From positions 1 to 6,652 of the forward strand of contig USLE01000077.1 in assembly GCA_900555465.1 (NCBI GenBank): DNA of 6,652 nt, in the 5' to 3' direction. The notes under the pieces are model-generated. The model ran no database searches and was not told the origin of the DNA. It saw only the letters and a list, made by a program, of their open reading frames with translations. The translations under genes were made by a program, and so were the position numbers. This DNA comes from an uncultured Butyricicoccus sp. (GTDB lineage: Bacteria > Bacillota > Clostridia > Oscillospirales > Butyricicoccaceae). Shown one piece after another: positions 1 to 5,173 of this stretch (position 1 is its first letter; each line of letters begins with the position of its first letter).

Positions 1-219
1 CTCAACGACCTGTTTGGCGCGCTCGAGCGCTTTGCGCATCTGGTTGCGGAGCAGAACGCCAATATCATCCGCTTCCAGCACGACCGCGTGCAGGCCGATC
101 TGGATATCGGCGAAGCGATCATTCAGGTCGTGTGCGAAGTCGGCGGCGTAGAGCACGCCAAGCGCCTGCTGGACGAGATGAGCCGGCAGGGCTATCAGGT
201 ATTTACCTCGCAGATCTGA
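1..219 (+). CDS. ilvA: Threonine ammonia-lyase (threonine dehydratase), C-terminal end only
   Basis: The gene enters from outside the window, and only the last 72 codons and a TGA stop are present. The piece reads as one ACT-like regulatory domain: a helix with HLVAEQNANI, then the strand RFQHDRVQADLDIGEA, a second helix AKRLLDEMSRQGY and the closing strand. The spacing of 'N(I/V)..(F/V).HDR' followed by a short loop and the '(G)(E)' strand is typical of the single C-terminal ACT domain in medium-length (about 400-residue) threonine ammonia-lyases. These PLP enzymes convert L-threonine to 2-oxobutanoate and ammonia in the cytoplasm, feeding isoleucine synthesis or threonine catabolism, and the ACT domain usually carries allosteric control. 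The catalytic PLP domain is not in view, so the assignment rests on the tail alone. Another ACT-tailed enzyme is possible but less likely. The gene is followed directly by a terminator. Confidence 0.72.
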   Translation, partial: LNDLFGALERFAHLVAEQNANIIRFQHDRVQADLDIGEAIIQVVCEVGGVEHAKRLLDEMSRQGYQVFTSQI

Positions 220-237
220 ACCAGGGTATAAAAAAGC

Positions 238-271
238 AAGCCGTCCGCGGTTTTTACCGCGGGCGGCTTTT
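238..271. terminator. Bidirectional intrinsic terminator between ilvA and the 34-residue membrane peptide gene
   Basis: A 13-bp stem (238-250 with 257-269, one G-T pair) closes a six-base loop, TTTTTA. On the plus strand it is followed by TTTT then GGTTTG. On the minus strand it is followed, after GC, by six T residues (complement of 230-235). It lies 18 bp after the ilvA stop and 29 bp after the stop of the minus-strand peptide gene, so it can serve both convergent genes. Confidence 0.85.
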
Positions 272-298
272 GGTTTGTTCGGCGCCGCAGCGCGGCGG

Positions 299-403
299 TC
301 AGGTATAGGAGCGCTTGCGGATATGCAGCACAGCGGCTGCGGCTGCCGAGACCGCTGCAATGCCGGCAGTGACTGCCGCTGCGATGGTTACAGTTCTTTT
401 CAT
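299..403 (-). CDS. 34-residue single-span membrane peptide, uncharacterised
   Basis: I do not recognise this protein. The ATG at 403-401 is chosen because AAGGAGG sits seven bases upstream (complement of 411-417). The frame stays open further upstream, but that part crosses the promoter and has no ribosome site. The peptide starts MKRT, has one alanine-rich hydrophobic stretch (about residues 5-26; 11 of 34 residues are Ala) and ends with a short basic tail, HIRKRSYT. It is long enough for one membrane helix and little else. It stands alone between its own promoter box (453-506) and the bidirectional terminator at 238-271. The box matches the one before the two-component operon, so expression probably responds to that system. 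Possible roles are a small modulator of a membrane protein, such as the kinase, or a small membrane-active peptide; the sequence does not decide. Its size lets automatic gene callers miss it, but the ribosome site, promoter and terminator together support it. Confidence 0.7.
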   Translation of the reverse strand: MKRTVTIAAAVTAGIAAVSAAAAAVLHIRKRSYT

Positions 404-452
404 GGTAATTCCTCCTTGCTTGGACTGTTGAGGGGATTGCTTTGATGCTTTT

Positions 453-506
453 ACTTTATCAGATAAATGTTTGTAAAGTTTTTCTATTCTGTTTACAAAA
501 TGTGAA
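453..506 (-). promoter_or_regulatory. Promoter with four 11-bp-phased repeats (box B) for the 34-residue peptide gene
   Basis: Read on the minus strand, the hexamers are TTCACA (506-501), TAAACA (495-490), GAAAAA (484-479) and CAAACA (473-468). Each is separated by exactly five bases. Nine bases later comes a -10-like TAAAGT (458-453); transcription would start near 446, about 43 bases before the ATG. No good -35 is present. The order of the inner hexamers (T.AACA, GAAA.A, CAAACA) parallels box A at 4840-4893. This points to the same OmpR/PhoB-type regulator, although the third repeat is degenerate and the -10 is weaker. Confidence 0.6.
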
Positions 507-597
507 TTTTCAGATTCTATGTGCATGGCGCCGGCGGGCAGATACATAGCATATTTATGGTTTTACTGGCCGTTCTGAACCAGGCGGGAGGTTCGCA

Positions 598-1164
598 TCA
601 GGCTGCTTTGACCAGCCGGAGCGCCGCGTTGAGCACGCAGATCAGCAGACCGGCGCAGCCAACCAGAATGCCCGGGATCAGGTAAGATGTCCCCCAGACC
701 ATCGTCAGGCACATGCCCACGCCCAGCACCAGCGCGCCCACAATGCCGATGGCGTACGCCAGCAGCTTTCTGCCGTTAAACGAGATCGCCTGTTTGCCGG
801 CTGCCTTCCGCCACACGAGCAGCGAAAGGAGCAGCAGCACAATGCCCGCGATGCCGACTGCCAGCCCGAAGGTGGTGACAACCTGCAGGCAGTTGACCAA
901 ACCGATGCCCAGCGCCAGCGCACCCACAAGGCCGAGCAGCGCCGACACGGCATGCAGGCCGGTGAAGCGCGGCGCACCCTTGCCGGAGGTCATGCGGTAA
1001 ACGATCCAGACGACCAGCAGCGCGGCCGCGCCGATGGCGGCCAGCACTACGCCCGGGGCGAATGCGTTCCATTCTGGAAGCAGGCACATGCACATACCGA
1101 TGGCCAGCAAAAGCCCGCCCACGGTGCCGAAGATAGAGATCACAGCAATACTGCTCTTTTTCAT
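598..1164 (-). CDS. Six-helix integral membrane protein built from three repeated helical hairpins, uncharacterised
   Basis: The 188-residue product is almost wholly hydrophobic, with six predicted membrane helices arranged as three hairpins. The hairpins are repeats: residues about 13-57, 78-119 and 140-183 each begin with G-x-V-G-(G/A)-L-x-L-(A/G)-(I/V)-G-(M/L), continue with a turn and a second helix, and end in Arg. The offsets are 65 and 62 residues. A cysteine often follows the first helix (MCMC, VNC, MC). No enzyme or transporter motif is visible. The ATG at 1164-1162 is preceded by AGAAAGGA at a spacing of about 11, a moderate ribosome site. An upstream in-frame start would overlap the preceding gene and lacks a site. 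The gene lies 55 bp after the 11-mer repeat gene and is probably its operon partner under the box at 1499-1552. No clear terminator follows it, so read-through towards the 34-residue gene is possible. I associate such GMCM-type proteins with Clostridia, but no function is known to me. Confidence 0.8.
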   Translation of the reverse strand: MKKSSIAVISIFGTVGGLLLAIGMCMCLLPEWNAFAPGVVLAAIGAAALLVVWIVYRMTSGKGAPRFTGLHAVSALLGLVGALALGIGLVNCLQVVTTFGLAVGIAGIVLLLLSLLVWRKAAGKQAISFNGRKLLAYAIGIVGALVLGVGMCLTMVWGTSYLIPGILVGCAGLLICVLNAALRLVKAA

Positions 1165-1219
1165 AATTTGTCCATTCCTTTCTGTTGTTCCATCGTTGTT
1201 CACGGTAACTGCGCGGCGG

Positions 1220-1450
1220 TCATCTTCCGTCCTGCGCGCGGCTGTCTGTCTTTTCCAAAAAGGCAGACGCAAATTTCTGCTCTACCTTTTTGGAACTGCC
1301 CACGACGCCGTCCTCTACCTTCTGATACGCGCCGACCACGGTTTCTTCGACCTTTTTGTAGGCGCCGACCACCGTGTCCTCGATTTTCCGATAGGTCCCG
1401 ACGGCGGCTTTCTCCACCTTCTGCGGGGTTTTGAGCCTGTATTCGCTCAT
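1220..1450 (-). CDS. 76-residue protein of five exact 11-residue amphipathic repeats, uncharacterised
   Basis: Residues 11-65 form five tandem units of exactly 11 residues: KVEKAAVGTYR, KIEDTVVGAYK, KVEETVVGAYQ, KVEDGVVGSSK and KVEQKFASAFL. The consensus is K-V-E-x-x-V-V-G-A-Y-K. The unit mixes Lys/Glu with a Val-Val-Gly-Ala core and has no proline, so a long amphipathic helix with 11-residue periodicity is expected. That periodicity is the design of alpha-synuclein, apolipoprotein and some LEA or phasin-like proteins, which bind lipid surfaces. No signal peptide or membrane span is present. The similarity to those families is in pattern only. The ATG at 1450-1448 is preceded by AAAGGAG at good spacing. 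The gene is first in a two-gene unit with the triple-hairpin membrane protein, and its promoter carries the regulator box at 1499-1552. I have an impression of related short 'KVEDTVVGAYKK' proteins in Clostridia; they have no assigned role. Confidence 0.85.
   Translation of the reverse strand: MSEYRLKTPQKVEKAAVGTYRKIEDTVVGAYKKVEETVVGAYQKVEDGVVGSSKKVEQKFASAFLEKTDSRAQDGR
1256..1420 (-). repeat. Five tandem 33-bp units inside the 76-residue protein gene
   Basis: The 165-bp stretch is 5 x 33 bp with no leftover base and encodes the five 11-residue repeats. The middle units are most alike at DNA level (for example GGCGCCGACCACC against GCGCCGACCACG on the plus strand), while the outer units have diverged. 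In-frame copy-number change is therefore possible without breaking the gene. Confidence 0.85.
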
Positions 1451-1498
1451 CTGATACACTCCTTTACTACACCTTGCGGTCTTTTTGTTTACAGGTGT

Positions 1499-1552
1499 AT
1501 CATACGCCGCAATTATTTGCGGATTGCTTCTGTTTTGTTGCAGAAATATTAA
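1499..1552 (-). promoter_or_regulatory. Promoter with four 11-bp-phased repeats (box C) for the 11-mer repeat / triple-hairpin unit
   Basis: On the minus strand the hexamers are TTAATA (1552-1547), GCAACA (1541-1536), GAAGCA (1530-1525) and CAAATA (1519-1514), each separated by five bases. They are followed after nine bases by the -10 element TATGAT (1504-1499). The expected start is near 1492, about 42 bases before the ATG. The -35 position reads GCAATC, a poor match, so activation by a bound regulator is expected. Individual hexamers are one base off the AACA core in three of four cases, weaker than box A. The spacing and -10 are identical to box A. A perfect palindrome (1507-1522) overlaps its promoter-proximal end. 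Confidence 0.6.
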
Positions 1553-1577
1553 ATTCCCTTTAAAACCGCAAAGAATA

Positions 1578-1617
1578 TACAAAAAAGCTGCCTCCGCCGG
1601 TTGCGGAGGCAGCTTTT
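1578..1617 (-). terminator. Intrinsic terminator of the two-component operon
   Basis: A perfect 15-bp stem (1583-1597 with 1603-1617) with a five-base loop starts one base after the stop codon of the two-TM protein gene. On the minus strand the stem runs into a T tract (complement of 1586-1581) followed by GTATA. It separates the two-component operon from the downstream repeat-protein unit, whose own promoter begins only about 25 bp further on. Confidence 0.9.
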
Positions 1618-1618
1618 C

Positions 1619-2155
1619 TCACAGCAGCAGCTGATGCCCTTTTTCGCAGATCTCATAGATCTCATCGTATTTCCGTTCTTTCAGCTCGTCGACGATTTGG
1701 GTCCGGCGGCCCACCATCCACCGGTACAGAAAGATAGGCACGATCCAGCCGATAAAGCCCGGCACCGCCAGCACGATGGACAGCAGGACCAGCGGCGGCG
1801 TATGGGTGACGGCGAAGGTCGAGCCTGCCATGAACGCTGTCCCGATCAGCCCCACCACGATGGCGCACACGCTGGCTTTGGCGGTTTTCGAGCGCTCCAG
1901 CGCATCCAGCTCCTTCACGCAGGCCTCGAAATGCCGCTGCAGGCGGGTCAATTCAGCCTTGTTGATGATCTTGCGGTCCCGCTTGAGCACCAGCCTGCCT
2001 TTGCCGCGGCCGGATTCCTCCCTGCCGTGCTCATCCGGCACCCAGCCGAAGCTCTCGTAGCAGTCCAAATAAAAAGACGCCTTATCCCCTTCCGCGGGGA
2101 TCTCCTTGTATTCATAACCGACAAAGGATCTGCCGTCCTCCCGGATCTCACTCAT
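1619..2155 (-). CDS. Uncharacterised two-TM protein with a charged cytoplasmic N-terminal region
   Basis: The 178-residue product has three parts. Residues 1-60 are soluble and contain a YEYKEI strand, an aromatic segment (FYLDCYESFGW) and a basic LVLKRDRKI strand. Residues 62-92 are a charged helix of coiled-coil type (NKAELTRLQRHFEACVKELD). Residues 95-117 and 121-145 are two membrane helices joined by a short turn, followed by a charged C-terminal helix (KERKYDEIYEICEKG). I recall the pattern KRDRKI.NKAELTRLQR followed by IGTAFMAGS and a C-terminal KYDEIYEICEKG from Clostridia and lactic bacteria proteins without a function. The ATG at 2155-2153 has AAGGAG nine bases upstream. The gene starts 24 bp after the kinase stop and is the last gene of the operon, directly abutting the terminator. 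It may be an output of the two-component system or an accessory to the kinase; the sequence cannot separate these. Confidence 0.85.
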   Translation of the reverse strand: MSEIREDGRSFVGYEYKEIPAEGDKASFYLDCYESFGWVPDEHGREESGRGKGRLVLKRDRKIINKAELTRLQRHFEACVKELDALERSKTAKASVCAIVVGLIGTAFMAGSTFAVTHTPPLVLLSIVLAVPGFIGWIVPIFLYRWMVGRRTQIVDELKERKYDEIYEICEKGHQLLL

Positions 2156-2179
2156 CGCGTATTGCTCCTTTTCCAGTCT

Positions 2180-3256
2180 TTATTGCGCCGGCCGGACGGG
2201 CAGGCGCACGGTAAACGTGCTGCCCTGTCCCGGCTCGCTGGATACCGTGATCGAGCCGCCCATCATCCGCAGGATGCGCAGCACCAGCGCCAGCCCCAGC
2301 CCGTTGCCTTCGGTGGCGTGGGACGTGTCCCCCTGATAGAATTTATCGAAAATATGCGCGAGCGTATTCTCATCCATGCCGCAGCCGGTATCCGAAACCG
2401 ACACCTCCACGCTGTCCGCTGCAGAGGTCTGGCGCAGCGTGACCGTGCCGCCCGGTTCGGTGAACTTGACCGCGTTGGACAGCAGGTTGTTCCACACCAG
2501 CTCGAGCAGGCTCGCGTCCGCCTGGATCACCGTCTGGTCCTCGAGCGCAGCTTCAAATTCGATGCCTTTTTCCTCCCAGCGCTGCTCGAACAGCAGGGCG
2601 CACTCCGCCAGCTGGGCGCACAGATCATATGGCTCGGGCTTCGGCTGGATGGCCTGCTTTTCCAGCTTGTTGAGCTTGAGGATGTTGGCGATCAGGTCGG
2701 ACAGGCGGCGGGCATACCGCTCAATGGTCTCCGCGTATTCGGCGCGCTGCGCATCCGACAGATTTTCGCTCCGCAGCAGCTGCGCCGTGTTCTGGATGAC
2801 CGCAAGCGGCGTTTTGATCTCATGCGACACATTGGAGAAAAAGTCGGTCTTGAGCGTCTCGATGCTGCCCAGTTCGGCCACCATCTTGTTGAAGTCCAGG
2901 ATCATCACATCCAGATAATCCAGCTGGTCCGCTGTGTGCATGGGCGGGACATAGACCGAGAAATCCCCTTCCGCCACCTTGCGCGTTGCGGCGCCCAGTT
3001 CCTGCACCGGCTTTTCAAAAGTGTTTTTGGTCGTATGGACAATCAGCGCGGTAACCAGCACCGACATACCGATCCAGTATACCAACGGGACAATGGTCTG
3101 CACAATATCGTTCAGCGCCAGCGTGTTCGTCAGGATGATCAGCCCGACGTGCACGCCGGAGGTCAGCAGCAGCCCGCCCAGCACGAGGCCGAAAATGGAC
3201 AGCGGGAAGCGGCTGGTCCGGACCGGACCGTAGCGCTCGATCTGTATGCGCTTCAT
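2180..3256 (-). CDS. Membrane sensor histidine kinase, partner of the adjacent response regulator
   Basis: The 358-residue protein has two membrane helices (about residues 17-43 and 51-74) separated by only about eight outside residues. A HAMP-like linker (75-130) follows, then the dimerisation/phosphotransfer domain with the H-box SHEIKTPLAV (phospho-accepting His145), and an ATPase domain. The ATPase domain has the N-box WNNLLSNAVKFT (255-266), the G1 box DTGCGM (289-294), the F-box IFDKFYQG (302-309) and the G2 box GNGLGLAL (317-324). All catalytic boxes are intact. It should autophosphorylate His145 and pass phosphate to Asp52 of the regulator. With almost no extracellular domain it cannot bind a large ligand outside. 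It may sense within the membrane, respond to an internal cue, or take its signal from a partner such as the 7-8 TM protein encoded upstream in the operon. The start codon overlaps the regulator's stop (ATGA, 3256-3253), which suggests coupled translation. No PAS domain is seen, which argues against orthology to WalK or B. subtilis PhoR. Confidence 0.95.
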   Translation of the reverse strand: MKRIQIERYGPVRTSRFPLSIFGLVLGGLLLTSGVHVGLIILTNTLALNDIVQTIVPLVYWIGMSVLVTALIVHTTKNTFEKPVQELGAATRKVAEGDFSVYVPPMHTADQLDYLDVMILDFNKMVAELGSIETLKTDFFSNVSHEIKTPLAVIQNTAQLLRSENLSDAQRAEYAETIERYARRLSDLIANILKLNKLEKQAIQPKPEPYDLCAQLAECALLFEQRWEEKGIEFEAALEDQTVIQADASLLELVWNNLLSNAVKFTEPGGTVTLRQTSAADSVEVSVSDTGCGMDENTLAHIFDKFYQGDTSHATEGNGLGLALVLRILRMMGGSITVSSEPGQGSTFTVRLPVRPAQ

Positions 3257-3924
3257 TTGAGCACCGCCTTGTATCCCAGCCCGCGCACGGTTTTGATCTC
3301 GAACCCATCGCAGGAGGAGAACTTGTCCCGCAGCTTTGTGATATAAACGTCCACCGCCCGCAGGCTGGCGTCGCTGTCCACGCCCCAGAATTCGTCCATC
3401 AGCTGCGCGCGGGTGAAGGTCTTTTTCGGATAGGAGAGCAGCTTGTACAGGATGTTGAACTCGCGGGTGGTGACCGCGATCTCCTCGCCGTCGATCTCCG
3501 CAGTCATGCCGTCCGCATCCAGCCGCAGGTTGCCGACGGTGAGTTTGCGCTCCATCTCGATGTTGGCGCGGCGCAGCAGGGCGCGCACGCGGAGCTGCAG
3601 CTCGTCCAGCTCAATGGGCTTGACCATATAATCGTCAATGCCGAGCTGGAACCCCTTCTGCTTGGCGGGCAGGTCGTCCCGCGCGGACATGAACAGGATC
3701 GGGATATGCTCATTCACCTGCCGGACGTTCCGGGTAAAAGCAAAGCCGTCTGTCCCCGGCATCATGATATCCGAGATGATGAGATCATACAGGCTATTGT
3801 ACAGCTCGTCATAAGCGTCGTCCGCGTTCAGAAACCCCTTTGCTGCGAACCCGCAGTCATTTAAATAGGTGCAGACGATCTGGTTGAGCTTGGCGTCATC
3901 CTCGAGTACGAGAATATGGACCAT
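3253..3924 (-). CDS. OmpR/PhoB-family DNA-binding response regulator
   Basis: The 223-residue protein has an N-terminal receiver domain with the acidic pair Asp9/Asp10, the phospho-accepting Asp52 (SDIMMPGTDG), Ser80 and Lys102 (VKP). A linker near 120-126 leads to a C-terminal winged helix (about 127-222) with TTREFNILYKLL, the recognition-helix region LRAVDVYITKLRDK and the closing KTVRGLGYKA hairpin. This is the OmpR/PhoB/PhoP class, which binds as dimers to direct repeats spaced by 10-11 bp. The start at 3924-3922 is preferred over the ATG at 3930, because the GGAGG at 3937-3933 is eight bases from the former and only two from the latter. The gene starts 13 bp after the stop of the 7-8 TM gene and overlaps the kinase gene by four bases. 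The four-repeat box before this operon fits a site for this very protein, implying autoregulation; two further copies precede the other minus-strand units. Confidence 0.95.
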   Translation of the reverse strand: MVHILVLEDDAKLNQIVCTYLNDCGFAAKGFLNADDAYDELYNSLYDLIISDIMMPGTDGFAFTRNVRQVNEHIPILFMSARDDLPAKQKGFQLGIDDYMVKPIELDELQLRVRALLRRANIEMERKLTVGNLRLDADGMTAEIDGEEIAVTTREFNILYKLLSYPKKTFTRAQLMDEFWGVDSDASLRAVDVYITKLRDKFSSCDGFEIKTVRGLGYKAVLK

Positions 3925-3937
3925 GCACATTTCCTCC

Positions 3938-4801
3938 CTACAGTTGTTTGCGCTTCCGCCCGGCGGAAAGCACCATATATAACGCGATCCCCAGCACAAG
4001 CGCGCATACGGCGGCCGCCGTAGACGCGGTCATCACCTGCTGAAACCGCGCTTCTCCGCCGAACTGGGCCAGCATGGCGGTCTCGAGCGAGAAGATGGAC
4101 ACGAGCGCTGTGGTCAGGCTGACCGCCTTGGCCGCGGACAGCACCGGGCTGCGGAACTTCCGGTATTTGACTGCGTTGATCACTGCCATCGTCAGGCAGT
4201 AGAACGAATACGCAGCCGTGGCGTAAATCAGCGTGCCGGGATAGTTGTAGCCCTGCCCGTCCTGCACGATCTGCACCGCGATCCCGGTCAGCGCCAGCCC
4301 CAGCCCCATGAGCAGCCAGCCGGCGTTGCGGTAGGTGCGCAGCTCGGCGGCATACGGCACGCCGCCGCTGCCGTCCGGCATACGGCGGATCAGATAAATG
4401 CGCAGCGCGCACAGCAGGACATAGTAAAAGCCCAGCGCTCCGTCCCAGAACGAGGCATACCGTACAGCGCACACTATTCTCAGTCCAGCATAGCATAAAT
4501 TGACCAAAAGGGAAAGCACAAGCCCCCAGTGCACACGGAAATAGCCGTCCCGCCGCCAGCGCTCCACCAGCGGCACAGCGGAAACGCGCCGCCAGACCGA
4601 CCGGCCGGTGCGGACCGCGGCCTCTGTCAACGCGATCAGCGCATAGCAGGAGACCGGGTAGGCCGCATAGGCGGCTGGGGATTCCTGCAATCCACGGGTA
4701 AACACGAAAAACAGCGCGGCCGCACTGAGGGCAGCCAGCGGCAACGCCCATTTCCATCCCGGGAACAGTATCTTCTTTGCGATGGTCCAGATCCGCTGCA
4801 T
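3938..4801 (-). CDS. Uncharacterised 7-8 TM integral membrane protein, first gene of the two-component operon
   Basis: The 287-residue protein has about seven or eight hydrophobic helices (roughly 17-35, 42-62, 90-112, 118-138, 158-180, 188-210, 222-247 and 256-278), short loops and a basic C-terminus (AGRKRKQL). Distinctive segments are VNLCYAGLRI, SFWDGALGFYYVLL, NYPGTLIYATAAYSFYCLTMAVIN, KYRKFRSPVLSAAKA and SLETAMLAQFGGE. I have seen these in uncharacterised membrane proteins of Clostridia, where no function is assigned. No transporter ATPase, protease or glycosyltransferase motif is visible. The ATG at 4801-4799 follows a GGGGGAGG run with a short four-base spacer. It is the promoter-proximal gene, 13 bp before the response regulator, so it is made together with the two-component pair. 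A role as sensor partner of the nearly loop-less kinase, or as an effector, is plausible but inferred only from position. Confidence 0.85.
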   Translation of the reverse strand: MQRIWTIAKKILFPGWKWALPLAALSAAALFFVFTRGLQESPAAYAAYPVSCYALIALTEAAVRTGRSVWRRVSAVPLVERWRRDGYFRVHWGLVLSLLVNLCYAGLRIVCAVRYASFWDGALGFYYVLLCALRIYLIRRMPDGSGGVPYAAELRTYRNAGWLLMGLGLALTGIAVQIVQDGQGYNYPGTLIYATAAYSFYCLTMAVINAVKYRKFRSPVLSAAKAVSLTTALVSIFSLETAMLAQFGGEARFQQVMTASTAAAVCALVLGIALYMVLSAGRKRKQL

Positions 4802-4839
4802 GGCGCCTCCCCCCTCCGGCTGTTTTCTGTCTGGGACTT

Positions 4840-4893
4840 ATCATACAGGAGATGTGTTGACGAAATGTTTGTGTTTTGTTTCAGGATTGTTAA
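4840..4893 (-). promoter_or_regulatory. Promoter with four 11-bp-phased AACA repeats (box A) for the two-component operon
   Basis: Read on the minus strand, the hexamers TTAACA (4893-4888), GAAACA (4882-4877), CAAACA (4871-4866) and TCAACA (4860-4855) each end in a perfect AACA and are separated by exactly five bases. After nine more bases comes the -10 element TATGAT (4845-4840). The start would be near 4833, about 32 bases before the ATG. This places the repeats at about -60 to -22, replacing a -35. The published B. subtilis PhoP site is of this type (TT(A/C/T)ACA-like hexamers about 11 bp apart, between about -60 and -20), and PhoB and WalR sites share the 11-bp period. As the operon encodes such a regulator, autoregulation is the natural inference. 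Confidence 0.75.
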
Positions 4894-5087
4894 TTTGCTC
4901 CGGGCTGTGTGATATCCGCGAGTGATAGGCCTGTCATTTTCATCCCGTACTTTTATCCGGAAACCAGTGCAAACCGGAATAAAGTGGCGCAAGACAGAGG
5001 TTCCGTCCCTGCCGTTTCGTCCTTCATAATAAGCGCAGATCGACATATTCCTCATCGGAATCGCTCATCCCGGCAGCAAAATGCGTG
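4894..5087. other. Non-coding stretch between divergent operons with two inverted repeats
   Basis: I see no convincing gene here; short open frames lack ribosome sites. Two symmetric elements stand out. One is a near-perfect 14-bp palindrome centred on AGGCCT (4923-4936). The other is an imperfect inverted repeat with 11-bp arms (4950-4960 and 4974-4984, two mismatches) around CCGG, with a 13-base spacer. A smaller one, ATTCC-TCATC-GGAAT, is at 5047-5061. They lie upstream of the plus-strand promoter at 5088-5117 and could be operators, but nothing proves it. Confidence 0.4.
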
Positions 5088-5117
5088 TTGACGGACAGCC
5101 TGCTTGTGTGCTATGTT
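5088..5117 (+). promoter_or_regulatory. Promoter of the DUF368 gene
   Basis: A -35 element TTGACG (5088-5093, five of six consensus bases) and a -10 element TATGTT (5112-5117) are 18 bp apart. TGC directly before the -10 gives an extended -10. Transcription would begin near 5124, leaving a leader of about 100 bases. Unlike the three minus-strand promoters, it lacks the phased AACA repeats. Confidence 0.5.
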
Positions 5118-5173
5118 AGATTAAAATCCCTCGTGCGCAGCCGCGCATCCATCGCGCGCCAAGCTGAGAGGCA

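Noticed and set aside
470..498. Alternative sigma-70 reading: TTGTAA (-35) and TACAAA (-10) 17 bp apart, within the TTTGTAAA/TTTACAAA inverted repeat
   Set aside because: Both elements match only four of six bases. The four-repeat phased block with its -10 at 453-458 matches two other promoters in the window and explains the same bases better.
1162..1176. Four-codon minicistron (ATG...TGA) overlapping the start of the triple-hairpin gene
   Set aside because: The purine-rich site touches its ATG with no spacer, so initiation there is unlikely; the site is better placed for the main start.
1185..1201. Two TTGTTC copies 11 bp apart between the 11-mer repeat gene and the triple-hairpin gene
   Set aside because: Only two copies, no further repeat in phase and no -10 at the right distance; the gap is 55 bp inside a probable operon.
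1601..3346. Long plus-strand open frame of about 580 codons opposite the kinase and two-TM genes
   Set aside because: Its product is rich in His, Arg and Gln with no domain pattern. It lies antisense to a kinase with every catalytic box intact, so it is a GC-bias shadow.
2180..3924. Naming the pair phoPR or walRK
   Set aside because: The box resembles PhoP/WalR sites, but the kinase lacks the PAS domains and large extracellular region of those kinases, and none of their usual neighbours is present.
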